Of a stretch of 64,000 bases of DNA, positions 35,043-42,998 are shown one piece after another. The position numbers and the translations under genes were made by a program. The stretch's first letter is position 1, and every line of letters starts with the position of its first letter. The notes under the pieces were generated by a model. That model had not been told where the DNA came from. It saw only the letters and a list, made by a program, of their open reading frames with translations, and did not search any database. The stretch covers positions 1 through 64,000 of the forward strand of contig JAJDAP010000131.1 in assembly GCA_029261795.1 (NCBI GenBank). The letters run 5' to 3'. This DNA comes from Deltaproteobacteria bacterium. Its GTDB lineage: Bacteria > Myxococcota_A > UBA9160 > UBA6930.

Positions 35043-37541
35043 CTAGTTGTCGCCCCAGTGGTAGCCGAAGCGCACGCCGAAGACGCGCGGCGGCAGCAGG
35101 CCGAACTCGACAGCCGCCGTCGGGGTCTCGACCGCGATGGTGCGGGCGTAGACCGACTCGTCTTCCAGGTTCTGGACGAAGAGTTCCATCTCGTAGCGCT
35201 CGTCGACACTTCGCCAGATCAAGCGCAGGTCGGTGCGCGTGCGGTCATCGACCTTGTCGAAATCGTTGCGGTTGAAGCCGCGACGGAAGTAGTCGTCCGT
35301 CCAGGTGAACGAGACGCTCGGCGTCAGGGTGCCGAGTTCGCCGAGGTCGACGATGTAGGCGCTCTGGAGCGAGATGTTGTAATGCGGCGAGTCCTCGAGA
35401 TCGTTGTCCTTGAGGTCGAGGAAGCCAGCGCCTCCGACGGCTGGATTCAGACAGGCCGGGTCTCCGGGCCCGAAATCGAGCTCGTCGTTCGAGCAGAACT
35501 CGTCGAAGGTCGCGTCGAGCCAGCCGCCCGCGAACTGAATGCTCCACTCCTCGGTGGGCTGGAGGCGGAGTTCGAGCTCGAGGCCCTGGTTGCTGGCTGC
35601 CGCCGCGTTCTCGGTCTGAACCACGCTGGCGGTAATCTTCGGCACCTGAAGGTCCGAGTAGCTGTAACGGAAATAGGTGAGTGCACTCTGCACGCGACCA
35701 TCCCACCACCCACCCTTCCAACCGAACTCCCAGGCCCGAATGACTTCCGGATCGACGGAGTTGATGAAGACGTCCGGATTTCCGGTTTGCGTTCCCCGGT
35801 CGAAGATCGCCTCGAGGAAGCCCGGCTTGTAGCCCTTCGACCACTTGGCGTACACCATGTGACCCTCAGCCGGGAACACGCGCAGCCCGAATTCGTAGGT
35901 CACCTCGCGGAAGATCGACTCGCTCCCCGCCGTCTGGCTGTTGCCCGCCATCAGGATCGCCTGCGAGGGGTTGAACGTCACGACTCCGGCTTCGTCGTGG
36001 TTATACCGAATACCGGCCCACAGCTCGGCCTCCAGGATCGGATCGTCCGAGAAGAAATCCAACGGGCGGACGTTGACCTGGGCGAAGGGCGCCCAGCCCT
36101 TCGTGTCGTTCATGGTCTGGGAGAGTCCGAGGGGCGGTAACCCGAACGGGGTGAGCGTGCCGTTCGTGGTCTCGTGTTCGCTATCGAAGTAGAAGAATCC
36201 GGCGATCCAATCGTAGGGATCGTCGTTCTGGGATGTAATGTTGAGCTCGCCCACCCAGGTCTTCCGCTGCTGGAAGGAACGCGTGTCGAGAATGACGAGC
36301 TGCGTTCCGTCCGCCTCGGGAAGCTGGGTCATTCGCCAGCGATCCCAGCCGCCGACGCCCTTCACCTGGATGTCCCCGAGGGCCGGCAGATCGTTCAGCG
36401 ACCAGAGGACCGTCGCGTCGGCCATCGAGGCTCGCGCGCCAGCGTCCGCATGGTCCTGCGCGCTGTTCGAAGCCTGCTGCTCACCAGCGACCCCGATCGG
36501 AAGATTGCGATCGAGCGCGGGGATGATGGCTGGGACGCCGAAACCCGAGTTCCCCTGGGTGATCACGATGAAAGCGGCATCCTCGCGGGAAATGCCAGGA
36601 TTCGCGGCCTGGGCCAGCGTCGTGAGGATGGTGTTGAAGCCGCCGGGCGGGTTGTTTGCGAAGCTCGAGAGGAACTTCTGGTAGCCATTGAACGGGTCGA
36701 GGGGATGTGTGCCCAGCACACCCAGGTTGAAGACACCTTCTGCGAACTGACCGTTGGTCTTGATCGGGCGCGCCTGGGCAGCCTGCGCCTCGCGATCCTT
36801 GGAGAAGCTGCCGCGCACCGTGATCTCGAGATCCTGGGTCAGGACGCTGCGAAGACTGCCGCGCAGGTACCAGAGATCGACGCCGCCGTCCTGGCTCTTC
36901 CGGTTCACGAGGTCGTTGTAGTTGTCCCGGACTTCGCGCTGGAACGCGAAGCGACCCATCAGCCGCTCGTCGCCCTCGCCGAAGAACGGAACGTTCACGA
37001 CGGCTCGCGTCTGGTACAGGCTGTTGTTGCCAAAGGTGGTGTCGCCTTCGACCTCCCAGCCGTCGTGCGGTTTCTTCCAACTAACATCGATCGCGCCCGC
37101 GGTCGCGTTACGTCCGTAGACCGTTCCCACCGGGCCACGCTGCACCTGGATGTCGGAGAGGTCATAGAACGCGCCGCTGAACGAGTTCCCGGAATTCTGT
37201 CGCCAGATGCCGTTCATGTGCATCGCGACCGGCGCCTGGGAGGTGAACGATTGCGAGACACCGCGAATCGAGACGCTGCCGTCGCCGTCACCCTTGATCT
37301 GCACGTTCGGAATCAGCGTGACCACGTCGGAGATCGACTGGATGTCGGTCTGCTCGATCATGCTCGCGTCGAAGACGCTCACGGTCGCAGCGACCTCGCT
37401 CAGCGACTCTTCGCGCTTCGTGATCGTGACGATGATGGCGTCGATGCCACCGAGATCTTCTTCTTCGGACGATTGTGCCTGGCCGGCTGTCGGCCAGGCG
37501 AGCGCCAGGGCCAGCAGGAAAAGAATGGGCGTGCTTCGCAC
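35043..37541 (-). CDS. Large TonB-dependent receptor
   Basis: A receptor of about 832 residues with a Sec signal ending PTAGQAQ, a TonB-box-like DAIIVTITKREESL, a plug (about 35-160) with NVQIKGDGDGSVSIRG, and a barrel ending VFGVRFGYHWGDN. The start is a GTG (37541) behind GGAGGAC; the frame continues to 37592 without support. It resembles the large receptors of sphingomonads and marine bacteria that import organic molecules. It diverges from a cupin gene across a spacer with an 8-bp inverted repeat. Confidence 0.9.
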   Translation of the reverse strand: MRSTPILFLLALALAWPTAGQAQSSEEEDLGGIDAIIVTITKREESLSEVAATVSVFDASMIEQTDIQSISDVVTLIPNVQIKGDGDGSVSIRGVSQSFTSQAPVAMHMNGIWRQNSGNSFSGAFYDLSDIQVQRGPVGTVYGRNATAGAIDVSWKKPHDGWEVEGDTTFGNNSLYQTRAVVNVPFFGEGDERLMGRFAFQREVRDNYNDLVNRKSQDGGVDLWYLRGSLRSVLTQDLEITVRGSFSKDREAQAAQARPIKTNGQFAEGVFNLGVLGTHPLDPFNGYQKFLSSFANNPPGGFNTILTTLAQAANPGISREDAAFIVITQGNSGFGVPAIIPALDRNLPIGVAGEQQASNSAQDHADAGARASMADATVLWSLNDLPALGDIQVKGVGGWDRWRMTQLPEADGTQLVILDTRSFQQRKTWVGELNITSQNDDPYDWIAGFFYFDSEHETTNGTLTPFGLPPLGLSQTMNDTKGWAPFAQVNVRPLDFFSDDPILEAELWAGIRYNHDEAGVVTFNPSQAILMAGNSQTAGSESIFREVTYEFGLRVFPAEGHMVYAKWSKGYKPGFLEAIFDRGTQTGNPDVFINSVDPEVIRAWEFGWKGGWWDGRVQSALTYFRYSYSDLQVPKITASVVQTENAAAASNQGLELELRLQPTEEWSIQFAGGWLDATFDEFCSNDELDFGPGDPACLNPAVGGAGFLDLKDNDLEDSPHYNISLQSAYIVDLGELGTLTPSVSFTWTDDYFRRGFNRNDFDKVDDRTRTDLRLIWRSVDERYEMELFVQNLEDESVYARTIAVETPTAAVEFGLLPPRVFGVRFGYHWGDN

Positions 37542-37624
37542 GGTGGAGTCCTCCAGTGCCGCCGAGATGGACCCTCCCCTGGACGCACCCACGCCCCGGG
37601 CCCACTCGCTGCGACGGCGCGGAT

Positions 37625-37654
37625 ACTAGAACAATCTTGCGGCTTGGTTCTAGT
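37625..37654. promoter_or_regulatory. Inverted repeat in TonB receptor/cupin divergent promoter
   Basis: ACTAGAAC (37625-37632) and GTTCTAGT (37647-37654) form perfect 8-bp arms around a 14-base spacer. The site lies 83 bases upstream of the receptor start and 65 bases upstream of the cupin start, where a shared operator would be expected. The AT-rich patch contrasts with the surrounding GC-rich DNA. The binding protein is unknown. Confidence 0.55.
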
Positions 37655-37719
37655 TTTATCGGGCTGTCCGACGCCCGGGCGAGCGATATACACTGGCTCG
37701 GCCCACCAGAGGAGCTGCC

Positions 37720-38079
37720 ATGGCGCTCGATATCCGCAAGAACTTCTTCGAATCCAAGGACGATGTCCTCGCGGACCTCAAGGAGACCGGCTTCTGGCCG
37801 ACCACGTTCGTTTCGAACGAATCGCCGGAGTTGCCAGTGCACTGGCACGATGAGGATGTCCACGGCTACGTCCTCGAGGGCGAGACCTACCTCGTCGATG
37901 GCGAGAGCGGCGACCACCTCCCCTTTGGGGTCGGCGACAAGCTTGTCTTGCCGAAGGGCACGCTCCACGCCGAAGGCGCCGTGACCGGCCGCATGGTCTA
38001 CATCGTGGCCATGGAGGAGCCTTCGAACCTCGAAGTGCTGCTACAGCTGCGCGACCCGTCCGAGCTTCCTGGCAGCTAG
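37720..38079 (+). CDS. Cupin-domain protein
   Basis: A 119-residue single-domain cupin. Metal-binding candidates are H41 and H43 (VHWHDEDVHGYVLEGE) and H83 in the second motif (GDKLVLPKGTLHAEG). His48 sits roughly where the first-motif glutamate is usual. GAGGAG lies upstream of the start. It could be a small dioxygenase, an isomerase or a sugar-binding protein. Its divergent placement opposite a TonB receptor, with a common inverted repeat, suggests shared regulation. Confidence 0.8.
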   Translation: MALDIRKNFFESKDDVLADLKETGFWPTTFVSNESPELPVHWHDEDVHGYVLEGETYLVDGESGDHLPFGVGDKLVLPKGTLHAEGAVTGRMVYIVAMEEPSNLEVLLQLRDPSELPGS

Positions 38080-38110
38080 GCAGCCTCTACAGAGATGTGA
38101 CGTCTGGCGT

Positions 38111-38587
38111 TCAGCGGCACTTGTCGCAGTGCAGGGCATTGCGAACCTGGGTCTTCGTCGTCAGGACCTCATGGCGGTAGCGGTCCTTCAGGACCGGCCC
38201 GGTGCGCTCGAATACGCGATTCACCGCCCGGGCGAGGCGCGCGCCCAGCGACGTCATCCCACGCCCCAGCGCGTCCGCATCCTTCGCCTCTACCAGGAGG
38301 TGGATGTGATTCGCCTGGATGGCGTATCGCACGAGCCGGAAATCCCCCCGCCCACTGGCCGCGGCCCAGGATCGTTCGAGCCGTCGTACGAGCTTCGCGG
38401 TTCGAAGCGAGGGAACGCCATCGCACACCTTCAGCGTGACATGGCAGGGATACCGGGAAGCCACGTCCGTTCGGCGGAGATGCGGCTCGCCGGACGCCGG
38501 ATCGACCTTCCGCCCGGCGCCGACCCGTTTCCCGCCCCATCCAAAGTGTTGCCGTTTGGGCTGGCTTCCGGTTGCCTTGCGCTGCAT
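38111..38587 (-). CDS. Truncated REP-associated tyrosine transposase (RAYT-like)
   Basis: A 158-residue protein of the Y1/HUH transposase group. The HUH motif is NHIHLLVEA and the following FERTGPVLKDRYRHEVL is typical of RAYTs. It starts with the basic GWGGKRVGAGRK seen in deltaproteobacterial solo members. The frame ends at VRNALHCDKCR, just where the helix with the catalytic tyrosine should begin, so it is probably inactive. A TATAAT lies 6 bases before the ATG. I see no flanking terminal repeats. Confidence 0.75.
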   Translation of the reverse strand: MQRKATGSQPKRQHFGWGGKRVGAGRKVDPASGEPHLRRTDVASRYPCHVTLKVCDGVPSLRTAKLVRRLERSWAAASGRGDFRLVRYAIQANHIHLLVEAKDADALGRGMTSLGARLARAVNRVFERTGPVLKDRYRHEVLTTKTQVRNALHCDKCR

Positions 38588-38674
38588 GGCTTTGATTATA
38601 GCGATGTCATCGCTCCGAACAAGGAGAACTCGAGAACCCTCCCAGAGTGCACGCAGCGTGGCGGGCGCAATTCC

Positions 38675-38965
38675 CTAGCGATTCCCCGCCGCTCGCAGGA
38701 ACTCGACGTAGAAGCGCACCGGGCCCGCCGCCTCGACCTCATGGGGGACCCGAGGCTCGACGATTCCGTCCTGGCCCGGGCGCAGAACGTGCTCCTCCGG
38801 GGTATCGCCGTGGATCCGGTAGTGCAGGGCGCCTTCGAGAACCCGGATCCGCGCCCAGGTCTCGGCCTTCGTGGTATGGGCGCGCAGCAAGCCCGCCGGG
38901 ATCGTCGTTTCGGTGAATTCGTCGGTGCGACGCGTCGCTTCCAGGCCCGGCGGGAGATCCTTCAT
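38675..38965 (-). CDS. DUF1971 cupin-like protein
   Basis: A 96-residue protein with the DUF1971 pattern: TDEFTETTIPAGLLRAHTTK, then WARIRVLEGALHYRI and VEPRVPHEVEAAGPVRFYVE. The fold is cupin-like; the domain also occurs fused to TehB tellurite methyltransferases, but here it stands alone. CGGAG precedes the start at 38965. Function is unknown, possibly binding a small oxyanion or ligand. The flanking genes are all small and on the same strand. Confidence 0.8.
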   Translation of the reverse strand: MKDLPPGLEATRRTDEFTETTIPAGLLRAHTTKAETWARIRVLEGALHYRIHGDTPEEHVLRPGQDGIVEPRVPHEVEAAGPVRFYVEFLRAAGNR

Positions 38966-38996
38966 CCAGGCTCCGGACGTTCCCCGTCTTCCGATG

Positions 38997-39443
38997 TTAT
39001 TCGGGCGCCGCGAACGGATGGCCGATCATCGTGCGGCCCTCGAACACCGCCTTGTCGAGCACGTTCTGCTCGTCGACGAACACGAAGTCGAACTCGCGGT
39101 TCTCGTTGACGTCGCGGTGGAGCATCACGATGAACATCTCGCCGGGCTCGGTGGGCCGGTCGACGGTGATCGCGACGTCCCGGTTGGTTCCATCGTCGAG
39201 GAACGTCGAGCCCACATAGACGTCTCCGTTCGGCGCGCCATCGACGTAGGGATGGAGTACGAGCCATCCGTTCCCGTCGATCTTCACTTCCTTGAACGTG
39301 AAGGTGTTGCCATTGCGGGTGGCACCTTCGGTGATGATCCAGTTGGCCTCCCCGTTGCCGGTGCCCATCGCGAGCATCAGTTGGGTGCAGCCGATCGTGG
39401 TCGCGGCCATCAAGACGAAGAGAACCTGTGCGATGCGACCCAT
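38997..39443 (-). CDS. Small lipoprotein with DUF7282-like domain
   Basis: A 148-residue protein with a hydrophobic signal ending ATTIGC, a weak lipobox with Cys19. The mature part reads FTFKEVKIDGNGWLVLHPYV and later VDRPTEPGEMFIVMLHRDVN, the beta-rich pattern of DUF7282 domains. AGGAGG lies seven bases upstream of the ATG at 39443. It is likely anchored in the envelope; function unknown. Confidence 0.68.
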   Translation of the reverse strand: MGRIAQVLFVLMAATTIGCTQLMLAMGTGNGEANWIITEGATRNGNTFTFKEVKIDGNGWLVLHPYVDGAPNGDVYVGSTFLDDGTNRDVAITVDRPTEPGEMFIVMLHRDVNENREFDFVFVDEQNVLDKAVFEGRTMIGHPFAAPE

Positions 39444-39487
39444 GGTCGACCTCCTGCTTGGGTTGGAGCGGAGCGTAGCTCGACCGA

Positions 39488-39655
39488 CTAGCTCGTCCGC
39501 TTCGTGACGACGAGCCAGAGTGCGTGGACACTCCCGGGAAAGACGCCCATCAGGGTCAGCACGACGTTGATCCAGAAATGGAGTGTCAGGTTCACCTGCA
39601 TGAAAGCGGCGACCGGCGGCAGGAAGAGGGCGAGAAGGATTCGAACGATGTCCAT
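39488..39655 (-). CDS. PMP3/YqaE family small membrane protein
   Basis: A 55-residue proteolipid of the PMP3 (UPF0057) family with two transmembrane helices: MDIVRILLALFLPPVAAFMQ, then HFWINVVLTLMGVFPGSVHA. GGAGGTCCCCG precedes the ATG at 39655. Family members modulate membrane potential and salt tolerance in yeast and plants; bacterial copies are stress-associated. The gene is 44 bases upstream of the small lipoprotein gene and probably co-transcribed. Confidence 0.9.
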   Translation of the reverse strand: MDIVRILLALFLPPVAAFMQVNLTLHFWINVVLTLMGVFPGSVHALWLVVTKRTS

Positions 39656-39778
39656 CGGGGACCTCCAATCGTGGAAAGCGAACACGGTTCACCGTACCGG
39701 GCTCGTGGGGTGCCGTCGATCGTGCGGGGCCCGGGCCGGCGACGCGGGCTACGCTTGACGCACGCGCCAGGAGACCCG

Positions 39779-40549
39779 ATGGACGCCCTGATCGATCGAT
39801 TCCGGCAAGACGGCTACGTCATCCTGCCGCGTGTGCTCAGCGCCGAGCAGGTCGCCGAAACCCGCCAGGAACTGGCGCCACATCTGGCGCCCTTCGGGCG
39901 CAATCCTTTCGAGGGCGAACGCACCCAGCGGGCCTACGCACTGCTGGCGAAGGCGCCCTCGATCGCGCGCATGGTCGAGCACCCGGACGTGCTGGCCCTG
40001 GTCGATCAGATCCTGGCGCCGACCTACCTGCTCTGGGGCGCCATCGCGATCAACGTCCACCCGGGCGAAACCGCCCAGGCCTTCCATTGCGACGACGACG
40101 CCGGTGCAGCGCCGCGTCCTCGAGCGCCCCAGGGTGTCAGCACCATGTGGGCCCTCGACGCATTCGAGGAAACGAACGGGCCCACCGAGATCGTTCCCGG
40201 CAGCCACCTCTGGGGCCCGGGCGAAGTTCCCGGCGAGAACGACCCGCGCGCGGTGCAGGCATTGATGCCGGCGGGCTCGGTGATGATCTGGGCCGGCCCG
40301 CTCTTCCATCGCGGCGGTGCGCACCGCGGCAACACGACGCGGCTCGGGATCACGCTCCAGTACAGCCAACCCTGGCTGCGACAGATCGAGAACATGGTGC
40401 TCGCGGTCCCACCCGCGAAAGCGGCCCAGTACTCGCCGCGTGTGCGACAGATGCTCGGTTACGGTTTGATGGCTTCGAGCTTCATGGGCTACGTAGACGG
40501 TCGAAACCCGGCGCGGATGGTGGCGAAGCTCGCCGGCGAAGAATGTTAG
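39779..40549 (+). CDS. Phytanoyl-CoA dioxygenase (PhyH) family protein
   Basis: The third PhyH-type oxygenase in the window, 256 residues. Iron ligands are H103-x-D105 (AFHCDDD) and a His in LFHRGGAHRGN; the following RLGITLQY supplies an Arg for 2-oxoglutarate. It starts FRQDGYVILPRVL as usual for PhyH. CAGGAG precedes the ATG at 39779. The C-terminus SSFMGYVDGRNPARM is typical of the marine subgroup with unknown substrates. Confidence 0.87.
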   Translation: MDALIDRFRQDGYVILPRVLSAEQVAETRQELAPHLAPFGRNPFEGERTQRAYALLAKAPSIARMVEHPDVLALVDQILAPTYLLWGAIAINVHPGETAQAFHCDDDAGAAPRPRAPQGVSTMWALDAFEETNGPTEIVPGSHLWGPGEVPGENDPRAVQALMPAGSVMIWAGPLFHRGGAHRGNTTRLGITLQYSQPWLRQIENMVLAVPPAKAAQYSPRVRQMLGYGLMASSFMGYVDGRNPARMVAKLAGEEC

Positions 40550-40559
40550 GCGGCGATCT

Positions 40560-40973
40560 TCACGCCCCAGGCCGCTGCTCCGCCCACCACGCTGCCAACT
40601 GAATCGAGAACATCCGCGCCATCCGTTGTTCGAGCTTCGTGGCATCCGCGACGCCTTCCTGGGGCTCGCTAGGCGGTAGCGGCGAGGCTCCCTCGACCGG
40701 ATCGACCCATTCGAGCTTCATCTCCCGAATCAAGGCCCCGAACTTCGGCGAAGCCTCTTCGTGATGATCGCTGGCCTGGTGCGTGACGAACGCGTTGAAA
40801 TCATCGAACGCGAGCAGGCAGTAGTAGAAGCCCGGTTCCTGGCCGCGCCAATACTCGTAGCGCCGGCAACCGGTCTCCCGTGCGTGGGTCGCTGCGTAGA
40901 GGCCGGCGGCGATCGCTTCGAACTCGGCCTCACGGCCGGGCTGGGTCTGGATGTGGGCGAGGATCGTGGCCAT
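40560..40973 (-). CDS. Antibiotic biosynthesis monooxygenase (ABM)-like protein
   Basis: A 137-residue dimeric ferredoxin-like fold protein. The ABM core reads MATILAHIQTQPGREAEFEA, then ETGCRRYEYWRG and FYYCLLAFDDFNAFVTHQAS, with a His-rich SDHHEEA helix. A C-terminal extension of about 45 residues follows. The start is set by homology at 40973; no good ribosome site is seen. These domains oxidise polycyclic aromatics or degrade heme; the role here is unknown. Confidence 0.75.
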   Translation of the reverse strand: MATILAHIQTQPGREAEFEAIAAGLYAATHARETGCRRYEYWRGQEPGFYYCLLAFDDFNAFVTHQASDHHEEASPKFGALIREMKLEWVDPVEGASPLPPSEPQEGVADATKLEQRMARMFSIQLAAWWAEQRPGA

Positions 40974-41043
40974 GGGACGAAGGTAGACGGTCTCCCTCGC
41001 TGGATCCCCTTCAGGCGAGTCAGCGCCTGGAACAATGAGCGCG

Positions 41044-41247
41044 CTATTGGCTCTCACTCTCCGCTTCGGGCTCCGTGAATACGCCGTAGCCCTCGAGATC
41101 GTCGCGGCTTGCAACCGTGTTGCCGGCGTCGCCCTCATCGGGCTCGCCCTTCTTCATCGACTTCATCTCGCGCTTCAGGTTGGCCTCTTCAGCCTTCTTC
41201 TTTTCACGAAGGCGCTTTTGCACCGACATTCTTTTGGAGCGTGCCAT
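41044..41247 (-). CDS. Small highly charged hypothetical protein
   Basis: A 67-residue protein with a basic, coiled-coil-like N-terminal half (MSVQKRLREKKKAEEANLKR) and an acidic C-terminal tail. I do not recognise a named family. AAGGGG before the ATG supports expression. It lies just downstream of the RRM protein gene on the same strand, behind a strong hairpin. The charge pattern suggests nucleic-acid or ribosome contact, but this is a guess. Confidence 0.6.
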   Translation of the reverse strand: MARSKRMSVQKRLREKKKAEEANLKREMKSMKKGEPDEGDAGNTVASRDDLEGYGVFTEPEAESESQ

Positions 41248-41303
41248 GTGTTCCCCTTGTCGCGGAGTTGGAGTTTTTCGAGCGGATGATGTCCGGATGG
41301 ACG

Positions 41304-41338
41304 AAGGCTGGGACGGACCGAAGGTCCGCCCCAGCCTT
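41304..41338. terminator. Strong hairpin downstream of RRM gene
   Basis: A 15-bp stem with one mismatch pairs AAGGCTGGG (41304-41312) and CGGACC with GGTCCG and CCCAGCCTT (41330-41338) around a GAA loop. It lies 14 bases after the RRM gene stop and 57 bases before the small charged gene. There is no U tract, so it may be a Rho-type or partial terminator, or an mRNA-stabilising structure. Confidence 0.65.
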
Positions 41339-41351
41339 GTTCATCTGATCT

Positions 41352-41681
41352 CTAGTAGCGGTCGTTGCGGCGGAAACCGCCGCCACCACCGCCGCCGCCA
41401 CCGCCACCGCCACCGCCACCACCGCCACCGCGGCGCTTGTCCTGCGCCTCGTTGACGCGCAGCGGGCGACCGCCCATGTCCGAGCCGTCGAGACCGCGGA
41501 TCGCCTCATCGGCGGCGCTGGCCTCGGCCATCTCGACGAAGCCGAAGCCCCGGGAGCGACCCGTCTCGCGGTCCGTGATCACGGCAGCCGACTCCACTGC
41601 GCCGTAGCGCTCGAAGATTTCGCGGAGGTCACCCTCTGCGGTCGAGAAGGGAAGGTTGCCGACATACAGTTTCTTGCTCAA
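41352..41681 (-). CDS. RRM RNA-binding protein with poly-glycine tail
   Basis: A 109-residue single-RRM protein. RNP2 (KLYVGNL) and RNP1 (RGFGFVEM) are intact. After the RRM comes an uninterrupted run of 18 glycines (41376-41429), then FRRNDRY. It starts at a TTG (41681) with GGAG six bases upstream, just before the conserved SKKLYVGNLPFS. Such proteins bind single-stranded RNA and are often cold- or stress-induced. The glycine codons (GGT/GGC) make a triplet repeat prone to slippage. Confidence 0.88.
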   Translation of the reverse strand: MSKKLYVGNLPFSTAEGDLREIFERYGAVESAAVITDRETGRSRGFGFVEMAEASAADEAIRGLDGSDMGGRPLRVNEAQDKRRGGGGGGGGGGGGGGGGGGFRRNDRY

Positions 41682-42151
41682 ATCGATTCTCCGTCGCAAC
41701 GCTTTCCGCGCTACGACTCGTTCGCTCTGGTCTCCGGCCCGGCACATCCGGACTGAGGATCCCGTCGCTGTCAGGCGCGAATACTCCGCGCTTTTGAAAG
41801 GCGGATACGACGGGAACAGATTCGGGACCTAGGTCCTGGCTGCAGGCCGATCGAAGACCTCTCGGCCGGAAAGTCTAGCCGATACCGCTCGGATCGCCGT
41901 CGCCGTAGTTGAGCCGTGCGGTGAAAACGCCTCAGCCCCCCGGGCCCATGCAATGCTAGAGCCGATCCAGGATCGGCACCGTCGGCATCTCCAGGGTATC
42001 CCGGGCTGTTCGTTGCCCCCGATGCCGTCGAAGGCCGCATCTCCCTCGCGCGTCGCGACGTCGCTTGATGGTCCTGCCCCTGCGGTGTCCCCGCGGCTGG
42101 ACCCGTGGTACCAACCTCCTCCGCTGACTTTCGACAGCCAAAGGAGCCCCC
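41682..42151. other. Intergenic region between RRM and crotonase genes
   Basis: A 470-bp divergent spacer without a convincing gene. It should contain the leader and promoter of the RRM gene and the promoter of the crotonase gene. The clearest element is the palindrome at 41961-41977. A CTTTTGAAAGG near 41791 is a shorter symmetrical patch. Confidence 0.5.
41961..41977. promoter_or_regulatory. 17-bp palindrome GCCGATCC-A-GGATCGGC
   Basis: Perfect 8-bp arms around a single base, 175 bases upstream of the crotonase gene. The symmetry suits a dimeric repressor; a one-base loop rules out a simple hairpin. It is rather far from the crotonase start, so the target promoter is uncertain. Confidence 0.35.
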
Positions 42152-42988
42152 ATGACCGATCTCGTTCTCGTCGACGATCCCGCCCCGCACGTTCGCCGCG
42201 TCACCCTCAACCGCCCGGAAAAGCGCAACGCACTGAACCACGATCTGCGCGGCGGAATCCTGCGCGCGCTCGAAGAGGCGGACGCGGACCCGGACGTGCG
42301 GGTGATGATCGTGCGTGGCGCCGGGAAATCCTTCTCCGCCGGCTACGACCTCGGCGGCGGCAACGAAGGCATGGACATGCCCTGGTACACGCCGCCGGGC
42401 GAAGGCCATTGGCCTCGTCACGTAACCCAGGGTTGGATGCGGATCTGGGAACTCTCGAAACCCGTGATCGCCCAGGTCCACGGCTACTGCCTCGCCGGCG
42501 GCAGCGAACTCGCCACCTGCTGCGACCTCGTCTACTGCGCCGACGACGCCCAGATGGGCTACCCGGCCGTGCGCTTCGGCGTTCCGGACAACCACTTCCA
42601 CGCCTGGTTCGTCGGGATGCGAAAGGCCATGGAGATGATGATCACGGGCGATTCACTCTCGGGCATCGAGTGCGCCCGGCTCGGCTGGGCGAACGCGTCC
42701 TTCCCGGCCGACCAACTCGAAGCGGAGGTGCTAGCCGTCGCACAACGGGTTGCCGCCGTTCCCCCCGACGTATGCGCACTGAACAAGCGCGTCGTCCATC
42801 GCCAGATGGAAATCATGGGCCTGCACACCGGCATCCGCGCCGGATCCGAACTCTGCGCGCTCGGAACCCACACCAAGAGCATGGCCGACTTCATCGCGAA
42901 ATCGCAGGAGAAGGGCCTGACCGCAACGCTGCAGGAGCGCGACAAGCCATTCGGGGACTATCGGACGACGGAGGAAGCAGAGAGCTAG
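42152..42988 (+). CDS. Enoyl-CoA hydratase/isomerase (crotonase) family protein
   Basis: A 278-residue crotonase. The oxyanion-hole segments are seen: FSAGYDLGG (about 60-68) and the CLAGGSELATCCDLVYCADD block (about 111-130). It hydrates or isomerises an enoyl-CoA in fatty-acid, sterol or aromatic degradation. The position of the common second catalytic Glu is not obvious by eye, so hydratase versus isomerase activity is open. AAAGGAG precedes the ATG. Confidence 0.9.
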   Translation: MTDLVLVDDPAPHVRRVTLNRPEKRNALNHDLRGGILRALEEADADPDVRVMIVRGAGKSFSAGYDLGGGNEGMDMPWYTPPGEGHWPRHVTQGWMRIWELSKPVIAQVHGYCLAGGSELATCCDLVYCADDAQMGYPAVRFGVPDNHFHAWFVGMRKAMEMMITGDSLSGIECARLGWANASFPADQLEAEVLAVAQRVAAVPPDVCALNKRVVHRQMEIMGLHTGIRAGSELCALGTHTKSMADFIAKSQEKGLTATLQERDKPFGDYRTTEEAES

Positions 42989-42998
42989 GCGCCGCCAC

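Noticed and set aside
33017..35275. 752-codon open frame antisense to the GMC gene
   Set aside because: Same reason: shadow of a conserved GMC enzyme and its partner.
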